Source: Amylostereum areolatum
Lineage: Eukaryota; Basidiomycota; Agaricomycetes; Russulales; Stereaceae
Length of the DNA: 64,000 nucleotides
Direction: 5' to 3'
Assembly: GCA_012932865.1 (NCBI GenBank)
Contig: SAXG01000039.1
Span: forward strand, 310,001-374,000
In this document: in pieces, positions 1-11,613 of the stretch
Layout: every line of letters starts with the position of its first letter
Position numbering within the stretch: the stretch's first letter is position 1
The notes under the pieces: model-generated
Seen by the model: only the letters and a program-made list of their open reading frames with translations
What the model was told of the DNA's origin: nothing
Databases searched by the model: none
Translations under genes and position numbers: made by a program

Positions 1-1095
1 GGCACATGCCAGTATGACGATGTTTTAGCTTGACAAGGGACAACCTCGATGCATCCACGCGTCAACCTGATTCACGCGGGCAATGGACGGTAGCCTGGGT
101 AGCGTCTCACCGACGTCGAGGACTTCCTTCATACCATACCGATTTCAACGACGTACGAACTGGTCGGCGTTATCGACTTGTCGCGATTTTCTGAAGATAG
201 GCATGGAGGCACATCGACATTAAGGCTCGAAGATATCGAGTGTAAGGATACCTAGGTGGCATATAATGCGAACTTACGTACTGAGCGCTGAGCTCCGGTC
301 GAGACAGAGGGGTTCACTGAGCAGAGAGCATAAATCAGTTTTAGATCGATGCTTGGGACACCACATCAAAAACTCACCTACGGTCCATAGTTATCTGCCC
401 GTCGGTGGAGAAACGTCGACCCTAGGCTTGGTACGATAATAAATAGTTTCCGGGCCAGCCAGGATAGATAGCGAGGAGATAGAGGGTACCATAGCCGTGC
501 CTCTTTTCTTCAAAGCTTGTATGACAAGGGAGAGCAGTTTTCGCTCCGACTTTCAGGTGGCCGTGGAAAGGGCGGTGGATTCCGACGCGTCATATACCTG
601 AGCGGTCGCCCTGGTCTGAGAGGCGAACGATTGAACAGTCATATGTAGGAATGTTGCATTCTTTTTGGAAAAGCCCGGCCTCCGTTGCTGGCCGTATACA
701 GGAAGCAGTTAGGAATTCGTGACCCGGGATGACCCCCGTTTTGCTGAGAGCACGAAGTGGTCCTCCAGTACGACATCTGCTCAGGCTCCTTCAAACCTTC
801 TCGGTTTTCTCTGTGCTGGAGGATAAGCACGCAGGATGAAAGAATGTCGACGTACTTACGCAGGCTTGCTCGACATATGTAGATATGTTGACGGAGACCG
901 TGCATTTTGGTGAGCACGGGCGAGAATTGCCACGCTCACATGGACCACAATCTACCCGATCCCACGAAAAGACGTGATCTTCCTGGTTCAGAGTTTGTGG
1001 AGACATTATAAGCCTCGTCAAATGTGTGCTCAGATAATTGGTATTCGTCGTAGTACATGTACATCTGACGGAAGTCTTGGAAGAAGAAAATATTA
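1..1095. other. gene-poor left edge, possible 3' exon at 103-258 (+)
   Basis: No recognisable protein family. On the plus strand an open stretch runs from a possible acceptor (TAG ending at 102) to a stop at 256-258; its product contains TYELVGVIDLSRF and LRLEDIE, which looks coding and could be the last exon of a gene that begins left of the window. The rest (about 260-1095) holds only short overlapping frames on both strands and is probably intergenic or the 3' flank of the GSKIP gene. Confidence 0.25.
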
Positions 1096-1464
1096 TCAGC
1101 GAGCGAGTTGTTGTAGCTTTGCAACCAGAGCTTCGTGTCTCTTTACGACGTAAGATGGACTGAGGGAGGACAAGAGGTCATCAATTGTCTCGTAGACGGC
1201 GTCCGTTCCGACTTGCTGTACGAAGGTTCGCGATGAGGGTGAGGTGTAAACGCGTAGGATCAAGGGACGCACTTTGTAGCCGTTTGCGAACAGAATGATC
1301 TCCAGTTGATCTCCCTCGAGTAACGTTACGCCTGCGGTGGCATCCAGGGATGAGCGTTGGGTGATCTTGAATGAGGAGATGCCGAAGGTCTGCTCGTTCA
1401 AGGCGCGCTGAAGCTCGCTTGCGTAGAAGGAATCGTTGCTCAGAGATGATGCAGAGCTGGACAT
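1096..1464 (-). CDS. GSKIP-domain protein
   Basis: A single-exon 122-residue frame. The C-terminal half reads YETIDDLLSSLSPSY followed by ALVAKLQQLAR, matching the end of the GSKIP fold (human GSKIP has ETVYSLLDTLSPAYR and a closing leucine-rich helix); the middle, with a strand pattern around LEIILFANGYKVRP, fits the same fold. In animals GSKIP binds GSK3-beta and the PKA regulatory subunit; the same domain also occurs inside CLU/TIF31 proteins. Here it is a stand-alone small protein, presumably cytosolic. The first ATG after a serine-rich leader (MSSSASSLS) was taken as start. Its start lies 73 bp from the proposed SF3B5 start on the other strand, so the two probably share a promoter. Family assignment rests on remembered similarity. 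Confidence 0.65.
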   Translation of the reverse strand: MSSSASSLSNDSFYASELQRALNEQTFGISSFKITQRSSLDATAGVTLLEGDQLEIILFANGYKVRPLILRVYTSPSSRTFVQQVGTDAVYETIDDLLSSLSPSYVVKRHEALVAKLQQLAR

Positions 1465-1537
1465 GGAAATGGTCCGGGAAGTCGTTGACGTTGGTCAACA
1501 CCCGGTCAAGAGAGAGCTAATCGGAACTTCGGAAGTC

Positions 1538-2186
1538 ATGGTCTTGTCGTCGGACGTGAGTCATGCGGGGTATCAATTACGTAAGAGAACTTCTGCATTG
1601 TCGCCAGCCGTTCTTCACCAGAGCTACTCAAGAACTCACCCCGATGGTTTGCCACCACAGCCTCTCTCTGCGTAGCCCGTATGCTGAACTACCCCTTGCA
1701 TTAGTCTTCTGAACTGAGATATACTGCCAACACCCAGCTCGAACATCGTGCGTATCAAGTTTATGTGGCGCATTTCCGCTGATCGTTTATTCTTGAATCT
1801 CCTCAGTTCATGCGCGATACACGGGCACAGGTTCGTGGTCACCTGCCGCTCTCTATCCCCTCTTACTGATAGTCATATCCAAGGACATGCCGACTTGAGC
1901 AAGTAGTACGTCTCTTTCGATCCCGTCTCTGGGTTATGCTGACCGACGGTGGCCTTAGTGATTGGCTGACACACCAACACCGCGACACCTTGTCCTCGAT
2001 TGTCGGACATCCTACGCTGACGTCCTACCTGGCTATTGCCGACGGAGAGGCCACCGGTCGCGTCAAATTTGAGATGACGGAGGTGTGTTCCCTATCGTTG
2101 CTTGAGGGGTCAGGACGCTTATGTTCGTGTGGTGTTAGCGCATGCTTCAGCCATGCGGTCCCCCTCCTGCGAAAGATGAGGATTGA
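1538..2186 (+). CDS. SF3B5: Splicing factor 3B subunit 5 (SF3b10)
   Basis: A five- or six-exon gene made almost entirely of tiny exons. Exons supported by frame and conservation: 1705-1747, 1807-1830 (24 nt), 1884-1902 (19 nt), 1959-2082 and 2139-2186. Joined, they give QLEHLHARYTGTGHADLS, then DWLTHQHRDTLSSIVGH, and end RMLQPCGPPPAKDED, which matches the whole SF3b10 family (about 85 residues). SF3B5 is a core subunit of SF3b in the U2 snRNP and contacts SF3B1 during branch-site recognition. The start is uncertain: ATG 1538 followed by a phase-0 donor at 1556 (MVLSSD) joins in frame to exon 1705, but that first intron would be 149 nt. Divergent from the GSKIP gene. Confidence 0.85.
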
Positions 2187-3136
2187 ATATCGATATCGCA
2201 GTCGCTATAGTGCATGTAGAATCGCTTCATATTGTTACCCGCTGCCCGTCGTGTATGTAACTTGAATGTTTTCCTTCCCCGAAAGCAAAGTTGCAGATGT
2301 ACGACCGAATGATGACATCTACGAATGGGAGGCGGAGGGGGAGAGATAAGTGGGAGACGCTGGAGGCATAAGTACGGCAGGCGTGATGCGCCTCCGTTGT
2401 CGGTTGCCAGTGAGCCGAGTGCCACTGGGCGAGAGGGAGCCTGCAAGGATCCCTGGCGCGTCAAACGGTCGACGCCACTGCTTAGATGCGGCCCGGACCG
2501 AGGGGGACCGGGTGAGACCAGACAAGCGGCCGTCGCGTTCGTTCCCCTGTTCGTCCGTCCGGCGTCTCACCCACTTCCCCTCCCGCTCTTATAACACTCA
2601 ATCATGGCCCCTCCTAGCGCCTCCCCGCACCATCGCTCTCCACCCACAGCTTTCCGCCCGAGATCTCGGTATCAAACATCCCCCCATCTTCCCACCCACA
2701 AACTTAGCCCTAGTACCCTTTCGCACTTAAGGTCCATCGGCGACATACCATCGCCCATCTCTTCTCGCCTCTCCTATAGTCCTTGACGGCCCCCTACCTT
2801 CTCCGTGGCCCCGCTTATCACCCTGCAACGCCTCTCCATTGTCATTTGCCACCCGAGGCCCGGTGCGTGCGTCCCTATGGGTGCCAATTTGGCCACAATG
2901 AATTGACCCCCGCCTTTGTCACAGGCATTTTCCTCGCATAAATACGTCCGACCATGCTCGGCCCACCACCCCCTAGACAGCCACGCAAACCGCGACCGCT
3001 TAGCTGCGTCCGATCCCTTCTTGGTTTCCCTCCAGAGACGCAAGCCGAAGCCGAGGAGCGCACCATCCGGCGTACCCGACGCTTAACAACTTTTAAACCC
3101 CCTTTACCCAAACAACCCCCTCCAGATCTTTCATTC
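2187..3136. other. intergenic region and promoter of the methyltransferase gene
   Basis: No family recognised on either strand. From about 2550 to 2830 the plus strand is strongly pyrimidine-rich (CCTCC, CCCAC runs), typical of fungal promoters. Overlapping open frames here are low-complexity shadows. Confidence 0.5.
2936..2945 (+). promoter_or_regulatory. TATA-like box
   Basis: ATAAATA at 2938-2944. It lies about 10 bp before an ATG at 2954 but 193 bp before the ATG at 3137. A functional TATA box needs more room downstream, so it argues for translation starting at 3137. Confidence 0.35.
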
Positions 3137-5292
3137 ATGAACGCTTTTGCAACCAAGACCCTCGGGCGCAGCAAGCCCAAGCTTTCCAATGCGAAACATG
3201 TTCCCTCCCCCCTTACCATTGTCCCTGGTGGACCCACCACATCCCCCAACTCCCCTTCGACATCTAATCAGCTCGGTGGTCCTCCTTCTCCCTCTCCTTC
3301 GTTACGGGCTCGATCAAGCTCCTTTTTGAGGAGGAATATCATCGCGAAGAAAGGATCTTCAGCGTCTTTGTCGACCCAATGCCACAATGATAAGCCTTCA
3401 GTCACGGATGCCGCCTCCGTATCCACCATCTCTTCGTCCCCGTCCTCAGAAGCATCGAAACGAGCCATGGAGTCCAGCACCTCGTCGCTCCGCCTGTCTT
3501 GGGAGGAGCAACCGAGCCAGGAAGTCAAGCTGCCTCGTGACGTCCCCGAACCGCAAAAGTTCAAGCATAAAAACGGGTCCGACTTCCACCCCTACGATGC
3601 ACTCGAAGCGCCCTACATGCAACCATACAACTATATGGCGTTCGAGAAGTGCGTTTCTTTTTCTCCTTATATTCTCTCGCTCACGCGCATATAGCGACAA
3701 CTCCACGCATCGTCTCCTCCAGAAGGTTTTGCCCGAGGGCTCGCCCACCTTCCACCACTATGGCGATGCTCCGCCGAGGACTGTACTCGACCTTGGATGT
3801 GGACAGGGTCAGTGGGTAGTGCAGGCGGCGACGACGTGGGCAGGAACCAAAGTAACTGGTCTCGACCTCGTCGACCTCGTTACCGGCAAGTTAGCGATCG
3901 ATTCGGCCATTAAAGAAAACATCACTTGGGTTCGGCATAATTTGTGCGTCGTCTCCGTTTGTTCTATCCCTACCGAAGTTCATGGATGACTTTCTAGCGT
4001 GAAGGATGCGTTACCCTTCCCCGATAACTCTTTCGACCTGGTCCGCTTGGCCGGTTTCAATCTGAGCCTTCCATGGGTGCAGCTCCCCGTGATCTTCACC
4101 GAGATACATCGTGTCCTTGCCCGCAATGGCAGGTTGGAGGTGGTATACGATGAAATGATCTTTCCCTACGTGCAGCCTTCATCTCCCGTCAAATCCACTT
4201 TCACCGACGTTCCGCCCTGCTCCAAGCGCTCTGACTCAGACAAAGACTCGGATGATGACCAAAGCGTCGGGCATACGCCTACACTTTCCAAACCCAAGGC
4301 GGGAAGCGCTGCCCTTGCAACCGCACGGAGCCCATACGAGGACTACGAAAGGTTCGCCAGGAACAGCGCATACCTCGAGGAGACATTCTGCGTAATGCTG
4401 CACGAGGTGTACGGGATTAAATGGAACATGAACGACGCGCTGCTCCGCCTCGTCGTAGACACCTTTGGTCCACCGAACGTGCAACGACGGCGCACAACCC
4501 GCGTGTGTCTGCCCTCGCGATCATTCATAGCTCGTTCGCACATCGAGCGCCCTCATGATCACGAGCGTGAGGGCGGGCTCATCAAGATCGACTGGGAGAC
4601 ACGCGAAGAGAAGGCGATCCAGGCGCGCAGCCGGGCTGTCGAGGCGACGCTCAGCGATCTTCCACAGGCCGTATTGCCCGGGACGGTGAGCAAGAAGGCT
4701 GCGTCCACGCTGGGCGCGACGTCTATCTCCCCCGCAGGACCGATTTATCAGCAGGAAGGCCTTGTGGTGTACCCCGACAGGTTTATCCCCATGTCTCCCT
4801 CGGAGATTGAGATGCATGCGTGCAAATTCTTGCATCTACTGGTGAATTGCGGGGAGGCGCTGGGGGCCTATGTGATTAAGCCCGACGGGACAGGCCCCAC
4901 CCTCGCCCCCGCCCAGTCATTGCGAAAGGATGATTTCGACCAGTCGCTTTCGGACTACGAAATGTGCGTTTCTCTTCTCCTTGTCTACGCGAACCAGCAC
5001 CCTGAACAGCGTTCGTCATAGGTTCCGTCGCCAAAGATTCAACTGGCCGCTGGATGTACCGGAGCTGAAGCTGAAGGATCAGTTCCTTCCCGAACCTTCC
5101 AAGCGACCGAAGCCTCAACGCACATCCTCTGAACACCCCGTCTCGACCAAGTCTCGCCCCCCCTCGGGTGGCGCCTTGGCTCGCAACGAGCGAGGTCTGC
5201 GGATTCTTAACCCGCCTACCAACCGAGATGGACTTACCACAGTTCGGGCTTTCCAAGTTATGTGGGGGACCAAAGCCCCCAACGTCGTATAG
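3137..5292 (+). CDS. Class I SAM-dependent methyltransferase
   Basis: Four exons: 3137-3648, 3695-3943, 3998-4963 and 5022-5292; all joins keep frame. The first roughly 150 residues are a serine/proline-rich, probably disordered leader. Motif I is TVLDLGCGQGQWV, followed by the acidic end of strand beta-2 (VTGLDLVDL). Post-I signatures are DALPFPDNSFDLVRL and IHRVLARNGRLEVVYDE, standard for the seven-beta-strand fold. The long C-terminal half (about 300 residues, with an acidic DSDKDSDDDQS patch) has no recognised domain. Substrate unknown; LaeA-like regulators and other orphan fungal methyltransferases have this layout. An in-frame upstream ATG at 2954 would add 61 basic, proline-rich residues. 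About 255 bp separate its stop from the convergent EFM3-like gene. Confidence 0.85.
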
Positions 5293-5547
5293 ACTTCCCC
5301 CTCTCTGGCTTCCGGCTCATGCATTATGACGCCGTGTACTCTGTGCTACGCGTGTTTTCGTCGGTTATCTTGGGATCCTTCATACTTCCGTCTTCCGCCT
5401 CGGGGCTGCGTTACCCCTTCCCCTCTTTAATGCTGTACAACGGAGTGTAATTCTGTAATCTTCTCCATATAAATCAGATACGCTCGTTACACATATTGTG
5501 TGATATGTGTGGTGCACGACAATCATACAATATACCCACCGGGCAGC

Positions 5548-7015
5548 TCATACCACAGTACAGGATATACGGAGGATCTTGACCTCTTGGTCAACGCCTT
5601 CTGAGAGCTCGAGAAATGTGATTGAGTCATCTTCGTCTAGGTGGAGCTCCTCGACCGATAGCAGGCAGTTCTCTGGAAGGAGTTAAGACAGATGGTCGGC
5701 GTGGGGACAGCGAGTAATGACCCACCCGCTGCGTTGAGAAACGCCTCGAACAGGTCTTTATTGCGTAGGGTGATGGCCAGGAGTGCAATAGCAGGCCCCG
5801 ATCCGGTGGATTTTTCTCCGAGTGCAGCGGACAGCGTCGCGAGGAGGGCGGGAATGATGTCGGGGTGGTAGAGCTGGATCATTCATGGGTTGAGAGGTCA
5901 GGTTGTGACTGTTCCGGTGGCAAAGGAGCTGTAGGCTTACGATATCAGCGCCCAAGATTATTCCTGGGGAGAGGGTGGCGAGAAAGTGGTGTAGGGAAGG
6001 GAGACGTGTGGCGTCGACGGCGTCTGTCCAGTCCAAGGCGCGCACGGTGAGATTCGGGTGTGAAGAGGACGTATCTAGTGCCATACGTTGCCATGGGTGA
6101 GTTTGTATCTGGGAAGCTGGTTTCATAAGGAGCGGAAAGAGGTTCCTTACTGCAGGACAAGCGCACGTTGTCAGCGCAGCGGCTGAGGACGTCACCGTGC
6201 ACGTCAGTGAGGCAGAGCGTCCGTCCTGTATTTTGGGATGGATCGCCGTAGATTTTCTGGAGACTTGCGACAACAATTCCGAGGAAGCCTGTGCCTGCTC
6301 CTAATTCAAGAACCGTTGCGTTCGCGACGAGTTCTTCGGTATGCGGTGGGGGTTTGTTCCGGCAGCAGTTATGAGATGGGGTGTTAGTGGCGTAGAGGTA
6401 CGGCCATACCTCGATGGGCGATGAGATATCGAGCTAGAATAAAGCTGGCGCGCCAGGTACGAAGACCAGTTGTACCAGCTTCGATCGTGGTGCGAGATTC
6501 ATACAGCGTGATCGTTGCGTGGCGAAGAGTGGTTGTGGTTGGTCGTGCGCGCATGGTGGGAGGAGGCATCCAATAGTGGGTCACATAGGTTGGCGACGGC
6601 GGCCCACCCAGCATCCTGGCGCACGATATGTTTCAGATGGAGATCGTCCAGGAGAGGTCGTCCCACGTTGTGCAGCGATTCTCACTCATCATGTCGAAGA
6701 GTCGATCGTAAAATCGGCCGTCAATGGTCACGTCCTGGAGTAATAAACTTCGTCAAACCCCGGTACGCGGACAAAACTGGAGATATTTACTTCATCGCCT
6801 AGGCGATCCTCGAGGACTTTAATCACCCACTTCCAAAATGCTTCCTGGTAAGATGTGGAAGGAGGGTAGGCTGTGAGATGATTGTTCAAAAGTATATTCT
6901 CGAGCAGGAAGTCGTGGACTTCTTGGAACGTTAATTCGGAGGGTATGCTTATACTTTTCACCGGCATCAATGCTGAGTATCGACGCAGGATGTCGGACAG
7001 GCCTGACTCAGACAT
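5548..7015 (-). CDS. EFM3: EFM3/FAM86-type protein-lysine methyltransferase (eEF2 K-methyltransferase)
   Basis: Exons in gene order: 6791-7015 (75 codons exactly), 6667-6734, a third starting at 6615, then at least three more to the stop at 5548. The N-terminus (LRRYSALMPVKSI, DFLLENILLNNHLTAYPPS, FWKWVIKVLE) is the FAM86/EFM3 N-terminal domain. The catalytic part has YESRTTIEAGTTGLRTW, motif I VLELGAGTGFLG, then ALDWTDAVD and LGADI..YHPDIIPALL. Family members methylate elongation factor 2 (K509 in yeast by Efm3, K525 in human by EEF2KMT). The frame seems to jump twice at first sight, but 56-nt (6735-6790, donor GTAAAT) and 51-nt (6616-6666) introns resolve it. Efm2, also an eEF2 methyltransferase, is the main alternative. 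Start is 123 bp from the divergent mS45 start. Confidence 0.85.
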
Positions 7016-7138
7016 GGTGGAAGGAAAGTATAGGACGAGAGGTGCGCCGAGGGGCTGGCGCGCGGCCCAGTTTCGGAACCCGACGCGGCATTTTCCCCGA
7101 CGCGCTTTACAGTTTTTTGCACGTCGGACCTTCTCCAA

Positions 7139-8665
7139 ATGTTTGCCCAACTGCTTCGGGCCTCTGCTCGCTCACAGCCATGGCGCGCACCCCGTCCTCC
7201 TACCCGTAGTCTTGCATCTTCTTCAACTCTCTACGCGCGGGCAGCGCCCGCTCCCCAGGACAAAGAGAACAAGGACGAGGAGGATGAAGACGAAGACGAT
7301 ACGAAACCCGTGAGGGTTACGGATCCCGCGTACCCCACATGGCTACACACTGTCGGGAAGCAGTTCAAGGAGCCTCATCGTGCCCGTAACTGGTTGTCTA
7401 AGGATGGAGTTGAGTTCGTCTGTCACAGGTGTCAGCGTCGCGTCGTTGTTGACATGTATGCCACGTAACAGCCGTTCCCTCTGAACCCGTCCTTCAAACC
7501 GCCAGCGCCCGTTTCCGACGCGATGAGGACATCGCTTTACCAGCTTTACATGACTGACCCCGTGGCGAACTCCGTTCGTGAACTTGCTGGCCGGTATCAC
7601 CTCAGCATGAAGCGCGTCGATGCCATTTTGCGCTTGAAGGGACTTGAGGCACATTGGATTAAGGTTCGTGTTTACGTCCTGCTCGTTCCCCCTCCTCCCG
7701 CGCTACGGCGCTCTGTGATGAGTTTCAACGATTAGTCTTTAAGACATAAAACATATGGTTACAACGTTATGCATCAGTGCATTCTGAACCTTTCTCACCA
7801 CCACTTGCTTTTCGACGTGCTTTGACTGACTCGCTTTGCGCAGGTAAACTTCGACCCCCCACTGAGTCACAGGACGTGTCTGATCATATTCGCGCTACTT
7901 GTCTTGATTTAACAGGAGGCGAGTGCTTTCCCGTAGTCTTTCCTCCCTTCACCCTTGTCTGTTGCGATGAGACCGTATTTTCATTCGCGAAGTGAAATAC
8001 CCCCGTGGCGCCCTTACATCGTCCGGTCATGATTATAACGATTTCAACCCCATCTGACCTTCCTTCTCTTCCCCTTCTTATTCATTCGCATGCGCTAACG
8101 GATTATACTCGCCAGGGTAAATCCATACAGACTGGTTTTGTGCATGGTATGGAAAAGGCCCTGGGCATTGAAGACGACAGCAAGCGATTCAAGTCTCATG
8201 AAGACTGGGTCGAGAGTAGGATGTCCGTAGTCGAGGCTGATGCGCTTGATCAAGTGCAGGGCCACGAGATGGCGCGCGCCAGATATCAGCGAATGTTCTG
8301 GGAACCTGTCGTCGAGGGCGAAGTGCGTACCAGAATCGCGCCTTCCAGATATCGCTTTCGCTAATCATCTACCTTAGGAACCTGTGATACAGAACGCTTT
8401 AGAGCGAGCTCGCGCAGACGCGGAGAAGCATAAGAACCGCGATGAGGCCTCAAAATCTGAGGATATGCTCCTCGGACATCATCACGATTCCAGCCAGGCA
8501 GCGGAGGTCATGGGCACTTCTTCCGCTGGTCGCGATACTATGTTCGTCGATATCGGTGGCAAGTTTATCGACCCTAAGGATCGCCTTCGTCGTATGAAGG
8601 CAGCCGAGCGTCGGGCTGCTCTCCGTGCACGTCGCAAGGAGAAGAAGACCAAGCATGCGGCATGA
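7139..8665 (+). CDS. Mitochondrial small ribosomal subunit protein mS45 (Mrps35/Bot1 family)
   Basis: Four exons: 7139 to about 7400, about 7472-7663, 8116-8322 and 8378-8665. The N-terminus (MFAQLLRASARSQPWRAPRP) is an arginine-rich, acid-free mitochondrial presequence, followed by an acidic linker. Conserved core: PFPLNPSFKPP, YQLYMTDPVANSVRELA, YHLSMKRVDAILRLKGLEAHW, then TGFVHGMEKALG; this is the 'eukaryotic mitochondrial regulator' domain of yeast Mrps35 and S. pombe Bot1, a mitoribosomal small-subunit protein. The C-terminus is a basic helix (DRLRRMKAAERRAALRARRK), suited to rRNA binding. Exact ends of the first intron are uncertain (donor near 7396 or 7408). The second intron, 7664-8115, is 452 nt, several times the local norm. 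Divergent from the EFM3-like gene. Confidence 0.85.
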
Positions 8666-8979
8666 TATGTTATTGTGGATGCTGTTACTTTACTTCGAGG
8701 ATCATGGTCTCTTATAGCATTTGCTGCTGCTAATACATCGCTGTTTCCGCAATTCATAACTGCGTAAGTAGTGAAACGAAGTCTGCCACTACGCGAAAAG
8801 TAAAACAGCCGGGCTGCTCAGCCTGCTCTTGCCAGGTGGTGTAAGTTATGTAACGTATGGGCGGTGCCATTCTATTTATTTAAACTGGGCGCGATCATGG
8901 TTGTTTATACGTCTATGGTCTGTCTTGAAGCTTGATCTTCGGAATGGTCGTAAAATACAATTTGTCAGTCCTCGGTGCA
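8666..8979. other. intergenic, convergent 3' ends
   Basis: Sits between the stops of mS45 (+) and the MFS permease (-). Moderately AT-rich, no open frame of interest; it should hold both 3' UTRs. Confidence 0.5.
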
Positions 8980-11288
8980 CTAGTACGCAAACCTGAAGTC
9001 CAGACGTTTATTTCCTTCGTCCTTAGTCGTCTCCAGGTATTCAGTTTGCTCCTGCAACATGGGTTAGCAGGGAAGGAATAACCCGGTGGCGGACCTGCTC
9101 ACCTTGACAGTCATCGAGTTCCATTTTTTATCTCTCCGCTGATTGAGGGTACGGTAGAAGTAGAATGTGAAGATGTAGAGGACGATGTTCATGCAATTAA
9201 TCCCAATGAGGGCGCGATTGCCTCGTTTGTCTGGAGAACAGGATTGGGGTTGGTTTCGACGCATACACGAGGAAGGAGAGACGTACAAAGAGGTTTGTCG
9301 TCATTTTGATAGATGTTAGACTGGGTACACGGTCAGCCAACGTGATTCGCGTGGACTGATATAGGAAACTCACGTAGATAATGGCGCCGGCTTGCACGAA
9401 CATGTTGTACACAGAGGCCGACACCGTCCTCGTCCGCACGCTGTACGAGTTGCGCGACGTCCATGCAACCTGAATCGGGTGCACATACGGGAACCCGACA
9501 ATGAGCATGACAATGACATAGTACACCCATTGTGATGTCTCGGCCGTGAAGGTGTAAAGCGCAATAAGCAACGGCAGGGACCAGATTTGGAGGATAACCG
9601 TCGAAATCACGCGGCTGTCGATAATCTCGCTCAAAAAGGCCGTCGCGAGGAGTCCGATAACGCCAATAACGTAGGCTGGGATGCTGAGTAAACTGGACTC
9701 GGTTGTAGAGAACCCGAGTTGGCGGAGGGAGAGCGTGAGGTAGACTTGGGGAGTTCCAGTGGGAACTTCGCAGGCCGAAGGTCAGTGCCTTTAGTGAAAT
9801 CTCTGATGAATGACGGCGCACTCATGTGGACCAAGCCAAGAATGTAAAGGGGCCAAAGACGCCAGTCGCATAACGCAGTCCAGATTGCACGGGGGCTAAG
9901 CCCTTCGCGGTTGTGCATCGAGCTTTTTGTAGGATCGTCTCGCAATACTCTGTGGGGTCGACGCGGTAAGTCACCTTGGTTCGACATAAGACCAGATAGA
10001 TCGATTCTTACCGGTTGACCATGATGGTTTCCTCACTGGGAGGGAATGGGGAGGGGAATAATCAGGATAACAATGACAATAATATGATGCGTTCACATAC
10101 CGTTCAGAGAACCATCCTTTAGGACGGAACCAGGTCTTCGTCTGCGTCGGCCCAGGGGGCATCATTACAAAAGTAAGCACGCCAACGAAGCCGGTGAGAA
10201 CACCCTTCAATTGCAGTCAGGTAGATTGTCCACGACCAAAGAAAACAATAGCGCACTTCAATCAGATACAGATACCGCCATCCAGCTTTTCCGTCATGTC
10301 CTCGCAACTGAAGAATTGCCGTAGCCAAGAATGCTCCAACGATATGTGACATGTAGTTTGACACCCAGAACCAAGCGAGACGAATCGGTACTACGGATAG
10401 AGATGAGCGACAAACATTGAGCGGCGTTGGGAGGACATACGTTCGGTTTTTGTGTAGAAGTACGATAAATAGAGGACGACATCGGGAATGAATCCACCCT
10501 GCATGAAGCCCAAAAGACACCTAAGATGTTGGTGAATATGTCGAATAGATGGCACAAAGACAATACACGAACCTGGTTGCGAGGAACGATCCCCGGCCAG
10601 TGAGTCCAAAACTGGCTGAACGAAACGATACTCCACAACACGATCTACAACTCTAGTTAGATAGATACCTTCCATCCTCGACAAACATCACGTACCTGAG
10701 ACGGGATCCAGACATCCGGCCCCACCCTCTTCGACACCAGCTGTGATGGAAGCTCCGCGATCAGGAAGCATAAACGAAATAGGGTGTTTCCCAAGTTGTA
10801 ATCGTTAGTGTTGAGGTGGAGGTCATTGAGAAAGTTGTCAGTATTGGCTTGAGAGATGTTGCTACGGTCGAGGTCAAGGCAGAAGAACATGAGAAAGGCC
10901 CATGTGATGATTCGGAAATCGATTCTGCGGACAAGACGCTAGAAGGACGTCCGAATTGAATAAGGAAGTAAAGATACGTGGGCAGTACACACACCTGTTC
11001 TTCTCGCCATGTCCAACGCGCATTGGGATCGAATCTGTGCGTATTCTCATACTCGGGAGGGGGCCGGTATGCTTCAAGGGTGACGGGGTCATCGAATACG
11101 GAAGGTTGGGTCGCAATGGCGTCAGGGTCTACGCGAAGCCTTCTACGGAAAAGTCCCTTGCGTTCAGAGTCCTTGAGCGGAACGCCGAGAGGGGGCGCGG
11201 CCTCGGAAAAGTCTTTGCTGTCGATGCTGCCGTCCTTCTCATTGTATGAAGACTCGGCTCTTGCATCCGAAACTAAGACGGTGGACAT
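8980..11288 (-). CDS. MFS transporter, anion:cation symporter (Dal5/allantoate permease-like)
   Basis: About ten exons. After a cytosolic N-terminus of roughly 100 residues ([19 protein letters not shown], then TWREEQ) comes [19 protein letters not shown] and the family signature [18 protein letters not shown] in the first loop. Later helices include [60 protein letters not shown], and late segments [20 protein letters not shown] and [20 protein letters not shown]. It ends in a charged tail closing DFRFAY. This architecture belongs to the ACS group (allantoate, nicotinate, pantothenate and other organic-anion permeases) at the plasma membrane; the substrate cannot be read from sequence. Start taken at MSTVLVSD (11288); an upstream in-frame ATG at 11333 is possible. 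Confidence 0.85.
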
Positions 11289-11613
11289 GGCGGGGGACTT
11301 GACGGCTGGGGGTGAGAGCCGAAAAGATAACACCTCGAGAGGTTTTTGTTTAAGTACCTGGAACGGTCAGAGGTGGATGTCATTTTGATACCATCATGGT
11401 TCATGGGAGACGGCGCGGTGGATGGCACAGGTCACAGAGCGGATTGCGCTGCTTCGACATCTTCTGGGAGCCAGATGGCGCAATACCGGAGCGCGCAACG
11501 ATAAAACGGTCACGTGGCCGCGCTAGCTGACGGTCGACGACTTCATGAAAACTACGATTAGCCTCATCATAATCGAACACTTGTACTCTATACGCTGCCA
11601 TCGCTTCATGTCT
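11289..11613. other. intergenic between MFS permease and CCT7
   Basis: Both neighbours are on the minus strand, so this holds the permease promoter and the CCT7 3' UTR. Short frames here do not resemble known proteins. Confidence 0.5.

Noticed and set aside
6616..6790. Two apparent frameshifts in the EFM3-like gene
   Set aside because: Introns of 56 nt (6735-6790) and 51 nt (6616-6666) with good GT/AG ends restore one frame and yield the family's N-terminal domain.
8980..11288. Secondary-metabolite cluster around the MFS permeases and C6 factor
   Set aside because: The neighbours are housekeeping genes; no polyketide synthase, NRPS, terpene synthase or P450 is present, and the two MFS genes are 45 kb apart.
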